Positions 14,696 to 18,458 of a stretch of 18,458 bases of DNA are shown piece after piece. The notes under the pieces were generated by a model. That model saw only the letters and a list, made by a program, of their open reading frames with translations, made no database searches and had not been told where the DNA came from. This DNA comes from Bacteroidia bacterium (lineage in GTDB: Bacteria > Bacteroidota > Bacteroidia > AKYH767-A > OLB10). The stretch covers positions 1 to 18,458 of the forward strand of contig JANWID010000134.1 in assembly GCA_025450095.1 (NCBI GenBank). Reading direction: 5' to 3'. A program made the position numbers and the translations under genes. Every line of letters begins with the position of its first letter. The first letter of the stretch is position 1.

Positions 14696-16366
14696 TTAAT
14701 AAAGAACGATCTTCCCTCTGTAACTTTTCTTTTTAGCATTACTCAAAGATACAGTATATATTCCCACTGCTTGTGCTTCTAAATTTAATTTAATCAACCC
14801 TCCGGTTAATTCCACTAATTTTTGTTGAATCAATTTTCCTGATAGATCAAAAATCAATAATTCCAAATATCGTTCATTTTTGAATTCATCAGGTATTGAA
14901 ATATTGCATTTCCCTGAATTTGGATTTGCATAAATCACTAAGCTTGAATTGGAACTTTCTTCTTCACCATATCCAGTAAACTGATCAATTTTAGCTATTA
15001 AAATATCATACCCTCCTAAACTTGATAATGTATTACTTCCTAATGCAAAAGAGTTTTGAAACTGTCCTGCTATTACTGCATTTCCATCTGTATCATGCAC
15101 AACATCAAAACCAATACCTTCTCCAAAGTGTAGTACTCCTAAACAATCTCCTGCATTGTTATACCTGGCTAAAAACATATCTTCATTAGTATTGCTAGAA
15201 ATAGAATACGAACCAAATGAGGCAGTGCCATTTAAACTGCCTGTTATATATATGTTTCCATCTGAATCAACATCTGAATTATAGAAATCTGATGTTATTG
15301 TTGGTGATGTATGGGATATCCAATCTTGATTGCCATTATTATCAAACTTTACAATGTATGAATCGGAATTCCCGGTTGGAAAAATTGTATCTTGAAAATT
15401 ATTAAATGTCGCAAACGGGGCCTGATATTGCCCTCCAAGGTATATATTCCCTGAACTATCCACTCCCATGGATTTTGGACCTCCTATTGCTGATGGACCA
15501 CCAAACTGATCAAACCAAACCAAACTCCCGCTTGTATCAAATTTAGCAAGGATTTTACCATAATAATTAGGATTTTCAATCAGTGTTCCAGCAAATGTTA
15601 GGGTGTCCTCAAAATTTGCTGCATAAATGAACAGGTAGTCGTTGTGGTATTTTATAGAATGAACACCGCCAGAAGAATATATACCTGGCGAGGAAATAAT
15701 TCCGTTGAATAAATTATGTACCCATAATAAATTGCCACCGGGAGAGAATTTAGCTAAAAAATCACAATAAGTTATTGTATCATTCTCAAAAATACCATAT
15801 GGAGGAGCTATAATTCCACTTATATAAATATTACCAAGCGAATCCGTTGTGCTTTGTGAACCTGCTTCATCACCTGAACCGCCGAAACTCTTAGCCCAAA
15901 TACAATTACCACTGAGATCAAATTTAGCTACGAAACAATCTATATCGTTAGTTGAAGTACTATGTAATGTATCAGTACCAAATATACATTCTGCGACAAA
16001 CCTGCCAGTCATTATGATTGAATTGGAATATGAATCAAAAGATATTTTGCCAGCAACTTCCATTTTTGGCTGAGTACTTAAATTATATGGTCCACCAATT
16101 TGATAAACCCATAATTCATTTCCATTATTATCATATTTAGCCAGAAAAAAATCATTCAGCCCATTAACAATGAATGTATCCGTTTGGAAATAACACATAT
16201 TTGTAAACGATCCCGTCACATATGAATTCCCCAAATTATCCTCACACATAAAACCACTGGTTTCATAGCCAACTCCACCAATACTCTTAGCCCATTGCCA
16301 GGATTGTCCGGAAACAGTCATGTTTAATAATAAAGAAGCCATAATATAAGTTGCGAAAACTTTCAT
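14696..16366 (-). CDS. T9SS-secreted SBBP/beta-propeller-like repeat protein
   Basis: A 556-residue exported protein. Signal peptide 1-20 (TYIMASLLLNMTVSG), then SWQWAKSIGG and about seven to eight repeats of variable length (~30-465). They show GNIYISG or GNIYLGGQY strands, DCFVAKFDLSGNCIWAKSFGGSGDEAG and SYIVKFDNNGNQDWIS segments, the usual pattern of SBBP repeats predicted to fold as a beta-propeller. Residues ~476-556 (LVIYANPNSGKCNISI ... FDLSGKLIQQ ... VGIYTVSLSNAKK) form a T9SS sorting domain, ending in YRGKIVLY. Its codons are noticeably AT-richer than those of the protease gene. It is flanked by the two copies of the GIY-YIG-associated palindrome, in the same orientation. An 18-codon open frame with a strong ribosome-binding sequence overlaps its start. 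Ligand unknown. Confidence 0.9.
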   Translation of the reverse strand: MKVFATYIMASLLLNMTVSGQSWQWAKSIGGVGYETSGFMCEDNLGNSYVTGSFTNMCYFQTDTFIVNGLNDFFLAKYDNNGNELWVYQIGGPYNLSTQPKMEVAGKISFDSYSNSIIMTGRFVAECIFGTDTLHSTSTNDIDCFVAKFDLSGNCIWAKSFGGSGDEAGSQSTTDSLGNIYISGIIAPPYGIFENDTITYCDFLAKFSPGGNLLWVHNLFNGIISSPGIYSSGGVHSIKYHNDYLFIYAANFEDTLTFAGTLIENPNYYGKILAKFDTSGSLVWFDQFGGPSAIGGPKSMGVDSSGNIYLGGQYQAPFATFNNFQDTIFPTGNSDSYIVKFDNNGNQDWISHTSPTITSDFYNSDVDSDGNIYITGSLNGTASFGSYSISSNTNEDMFLARYNNAGDCLGVLHFGEGIGFDVVHDTDGNAVIAGQFQNSFALGSNTLSSLGGYDILIAKIDQFTGYGEEESSNSSLVIYANPNSGKCNISIPDEFKNERYLELLIFDLSGKLIQQKLVELTGGLIKLNLEAQAVGIYTVSLSNAKKKSYRGKIVLY

Positions 16367-16419
16367 CTTTTCAAATAACTACCCTGTTTTAGAATTGAGT
16401 TCTGTTTATAAAAATCCAT
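16363..16419 (-). other. Possible 18-residue leader ORF overlapping the next start codon
   Basis: ATG at 16419 opens MDFYKQNSILKQGSYLKR, whose TGA overlaps the ATG of the T9SS gene (ATGA). AGGAGGGG (16429-16422) sits just ahead of it, an unusually perfect Shine-Dalgarno match in a window where other starts lack one. It could be a translational-coupling leader; it could also be chance. Confidence 0.3.
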
Positions 16420-16435
16420 CACCCCTCCTAGGCAA

Positions 16436-16453
16436 AACTAAGCGAACTTAGTT
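16436..16453. other. Tetraloop hairpin upstream of the 14696-16366 gene
   Basis: AACTAAG (16436-16442) and CTTAGTT (16447-16453) are a perfect 7-bp stem around CGAA (TTCG on the minus strand). It lies 16 bases further from the T9SS gene start than the leader ORF's ATG, just before its ribosome-binding sequence, so it may belong to the 5' untranslated RNA. Confidence 0.35.
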
Positions 16454-16564
16454 GATTTTTAAAATTTAACGAATTAGTAAAATTATTTAAGTTGAAAATA
16501 CAATAACCATTCGGTACTAATTCACTCTGAAATCTTTTATTTCAATCAAACTTTCCTGAAGCAT

Positions 16565-16622
16565 ACCTGAAGTAGAGTTTGATCAGAAAGCTGGCGCTTA
16601 TCTGATCAAACACGCTTCAGGA
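16565..16622 (-). repeat. Long palindrome, copy 2
   Basis: The same nested inverted repeat as at 14195-14252: GTTTGATCAGA (16577-16587) and TCTGATCAAAC (16601-16611) are identical, the outer arms CCTGAAG (16566-16572) and CTTCAGG (16615-16621) shortened by substitutions. Five mismatches over 69 bases separate the copies. An extra CCTGAAGC lies at 16555-16562. It is 55 bases past the stop of the 16677 gene and may act as its terminator. Confidence 0.9.
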
Positions 16623-16661
16623 CTGCGCCCTTTTGGTTTTCACTTCGTTCAAGCTTTTTTG
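16606..16661 (-). pseudogene. Remnant of a GIY-YIG nuclease gene 3' end
   Basis: The minus strand reads QKSLNEVKTKRAQS then stop, against QESLNEVKGAALKRV in the intact nuclease. Relative to that gene 8 extra bases (TGGTTTTC on the plus strand, near 16635-16642) shift the frame; past the shift the other frame still reads KGAVLKRV and stop. Upstream of CAA (16661) homology stops and the T9SS gene at 16677 begins, so only the 3' tail survives. It shows that the palindrome travelled together with nuclease coding sequence. Confidence 0.75.
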
Positions 16662-16676
16662 CCAGAATAAAAAAAA

Positions 16677-18458
16677 TTAAAGCTTAATCAATTTTCTCTC
16701 TGCTGAGTGTTTTCCCCGAAGCAGTACAAAATAAATTCCGCTATCAAGATAACTTATGTCAAAAGTCCTGGAAAAAGAGCCGTTCGGGATTCCCTCAAAT
16801 AGTTCAGTGATTTTTTGTCCGTAAACATTGTACAGCTCGATTTGGACCTTTTCCTCACTAACCGGTACATACGAAATTGTCAATGCGTCTTTGACTGGAT
16901 TTGGGAAAACATTGAATCGAGTGGTATTGTATTCAGAAATGGATGTTGCCTGGATAATTGCAGTTGCTGCCACATTAGTAGGAACAGGTGTATTATAATC
17001 GAAGAAAATGGAAGCGCCGTTAAAAATTGTATCGCCAACCACTAAACCAGCCTGTGGAAGAATCCGATATTTAATAAATCCATGACTACCCTCTTCATCG
17101 GTGGTGCTGTCGGGCAACAGAATATCATGAAAAATAAATCTCATTGTACTGTCGTAAGGCGAAAACGATACCTGGCATGGATGCGAAACATCCACAATTT
17201 CTATGGAGGCAGGAACCAGATCTCCGCTTAATTTATCTTCAATTCGAACATAAAATGCAGTATCGTTTCCTGTATTTTGAAAACGAACTAAATATTCCAA
17301 TTCTGGGGGAGAAGTCATTTCATAATCAAACAAAGTATACCTGTTAACAATAATCTCATTCGGATCGAGTGAACCAACTGTATACAATGGAAAATAATGA
17401 ATATTGCATTGCGGATTTGCATCTCCAATAACAGGCAATACCTGTGTCCAAGAATTAATCAATGTACCAATGGGAACCAGGCTATTTAAATAAACCCGTA
17501 AAAGAATGGATCCAGATTGAAGCGGAGCAAGTGGTCCAAAAGCATAGACAATAGAATCAGGAAAAATGGATGTAGGTACAGGCGACGAGTTCAAAAAGTT
17601 TAAATTGGAATCAGGATAATAAATAACTATCGGATTAAGTGTTGTAGTTCCCTCATTCGTGTATTCGATTTTATAATACGCCAGCTGGCCTAGTCTGAAA
17701 GCGGACACTGGAGTGATGGTTACGCACAAGTCGTCGTATAAACCGGAGGGTTGATAGGCAAAATCATTCCCATTATCGGATTGAAGGTAATTATTGAATA
17801 CAGCAGTATGTACGAGCGGAGCAGAATTATAATAAGGAATGGTAGCAGCTGAAACCTCATAATTTCCGCTGTCAATCACAGTAACATTATAGTTTCCCAG
17901 ATTATCAGTAAAAGCAAATCGTCCTGTATAAGCTTCATTGACTTTTTTAAGCGCCCAACCTGATTCATTAGCGTCAAGTACTCCATTGCTATTAAGGTCG
18001 CGAAAAACATTTCCGTTGATGAGGTTGCACTTTCCGGTCAGTTTAACGATCCAAAGGTCGTAGTCGTCAGCTGACTCGGTTTTATCGCCTGATGCAGGTG
18101 ACCGGGAAGATCCGCCACAAATGAAATCTCCAGTAGGAGTTTGAATTACATCATACAGAAAATCAGCATCTGTGCCGCCGATAGTATTTTGCCATTCTAC
18201 CTGCCCCAAAGAATCCAGCTTAACAACCCAATAATCATGTAAGCCCTTGGAAATTTCAGTTTTATCTCCCCCAATATTACCAAGAACCGTGTACCCGCCG
18301 AGAATAAATCCGTTATCGGCTGTTGATCTCGTGGAAAACAGCATTTCTCCACCAAGGGAGCCAATAGTATTTTGCCAAATAATGTTCCCCGTTTCATCAA
18401 GTTTTAGAACCCAGTAATCAGACCCAGTTCCGATCAGGGGTTCTGTTTTATCGTATGA
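16677..18458 (-). CDS. WQNTIGG-repeat T9SS protein, C-terminal part (runs off right edge)
   Basis: The frame stays open to base 18458 (SYDKTEPLIGTGSDYWVLKLD... upstream of the first internal Met), so this is the last 593 residues of a longer protein; the Met at 18344 is internal. It holds at least two WQNTIG repeats (IIWQNTIGSLGGE, VEWQNTIGGTDAD; ~57-61 residues each), an SdrD_B/prealbumin-like module (LINGNVFRDLNSNGVLDANE), a DUF11-like domain (DDLCVTITPVSAF ... GTTTLNPIVIYYPD ... FGPLAPLQSGSILL), a DUF7619-like domain (GSLDPNEIIVN ... YLVRFQNTGNDTAFYV ... IFFDYNTPVPTN) and an 80-residue T9SS sorting domain (NVFPNPVKDALTISY ... SGIYFVLLRGK ... RKLIKL). The domain order equals that of the gene at 408-3083, so they are paralogs, though the repeats here are less regular. 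Confidence 0.92.
   Translation of the reverse strand, partial: SYDKTEPLIGTGSDYWVLKLDETGNIIWQNTIGSLGGEMLFSTRSTADNGFILGGYTVLGNIGGDKTEISKGLHDYWVVKLDSLGQVEWQNTIGGTDADFLYDVIQTPTGDFICGGSSRSPASGDKTESADDYDLWIVKLTGKCNLINGNVFRDLNSNGVLDANESGWALKKVNEAYTGRFAFTDNLGNYNVTVIDSGNYEVSAATIPYYNSAPLVHTAVFNNYLQSDNGNDFAYQPSGLYDDLCVTITPVSAFRLGQLAYYKIEYTNEGTTTLNPIVIYYPDSNLNFLNSSPVPTSIFPDSIVYAFGPLAPLQSGSILLRVYLNSLVPIGTLINSWTQVLPVIGDANPQCNIHYFPLYTVGSLDPNEIIVNRYTLFDYEMTSPPELEYLVRFQNTGNDTAFYVRIEDKLSGDLVPASIEIVDVSHPCQVSFSPYDSTMRFIFHDILLPDSTTDEEGSHGFIKYRILPQAGLVVGDTIFNGASIFFDYNTPVPTNVAATAIIQATSISEYNTTRFNVFPNPVKDALTISYVPVSEEKVQIELYNVYGQKITELFEGIPNGSFSRTFDISYLDSGIYFVLLRGKHSAERKLIKL

Overview
The window comes from the chromosome (or a contig) of a member of the Bacteroidota. 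Five large minus-strand genes encode secreted proteins; for the four whose C-terminus lies in the window it is an ~80-residue type IX secretion (T9SS type A) sorting domain with a PNP-like start and a G-x-YFV-like end. Start-proximal sequences are A-rich rather than Shine-Dalgarno-like, and TAnnTTTG promoter elements appear ahead of plus-strand genes. Species cannot be read from this sequence. I see no rRNA, tRNA, CRISPR array or complete insertion sequence.

Layout. 1-3083 (minus): two neighbouring paralogs of a WQNTIGG-repeat surface protein, the first cut off by the window edge; the second has seven repeats of exactly 60 residues. 3084-4385 (plus): a two-gene 'mobile mystery protein' A/B cassette (HTH regulator plus Fic-domain protein) behind three dyad sites spaced exactly 32 bp. 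4565-6712 (plus): two DGPF/YCII proteins and an ECF42/COG4941-type sigma factor with a C-terminal helical extension, tightly packed as an operon. 6826-9825 (minus): a FadL/OmpP1-like porin and a protein with two tandem outer-membrane beta-barrel domains; the gap between them keeps a short relic of another sigma-factor 3' end. 9981-13768 (minus): a T9SS repeat protein, then (reading right to left) a small secreted protein overlapping by ATGA an M43 pappalysin-like metalloprotease. 14195-16661: a small GIY-YIG nuclease gene whose 3' end is built into a long palindrome; a ~93% identical palindrome with a broken nuclease 3' end lies 2.37 kb away. Another T9SS repeat protein sits between the two. 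16677-18458 (minus): a further WQNTIGG-type surface protein cut off by the right edge.

How the parts fit. Most of the window is envelope and secreted cargo: outer-membrane barrels, T9SS-exported beta-propeller-like proteins, and a secreted zinc protease. The two plus-strand modules (Fic cassette, sigma/DGPF operon) are self-contained regulatory units facing the other way. The most interesting points are: (i) the GIY-YIG gene with its repeated 3' palindrome, which looks like a small dispersed element; (ii) the 129-residue protein that resembles a metalloprotease propeptide encoded as its own gene; (iii) the 32-bp-phased operator array of the Fic cassette; (iv) the relic of a second sigma-factor gene.
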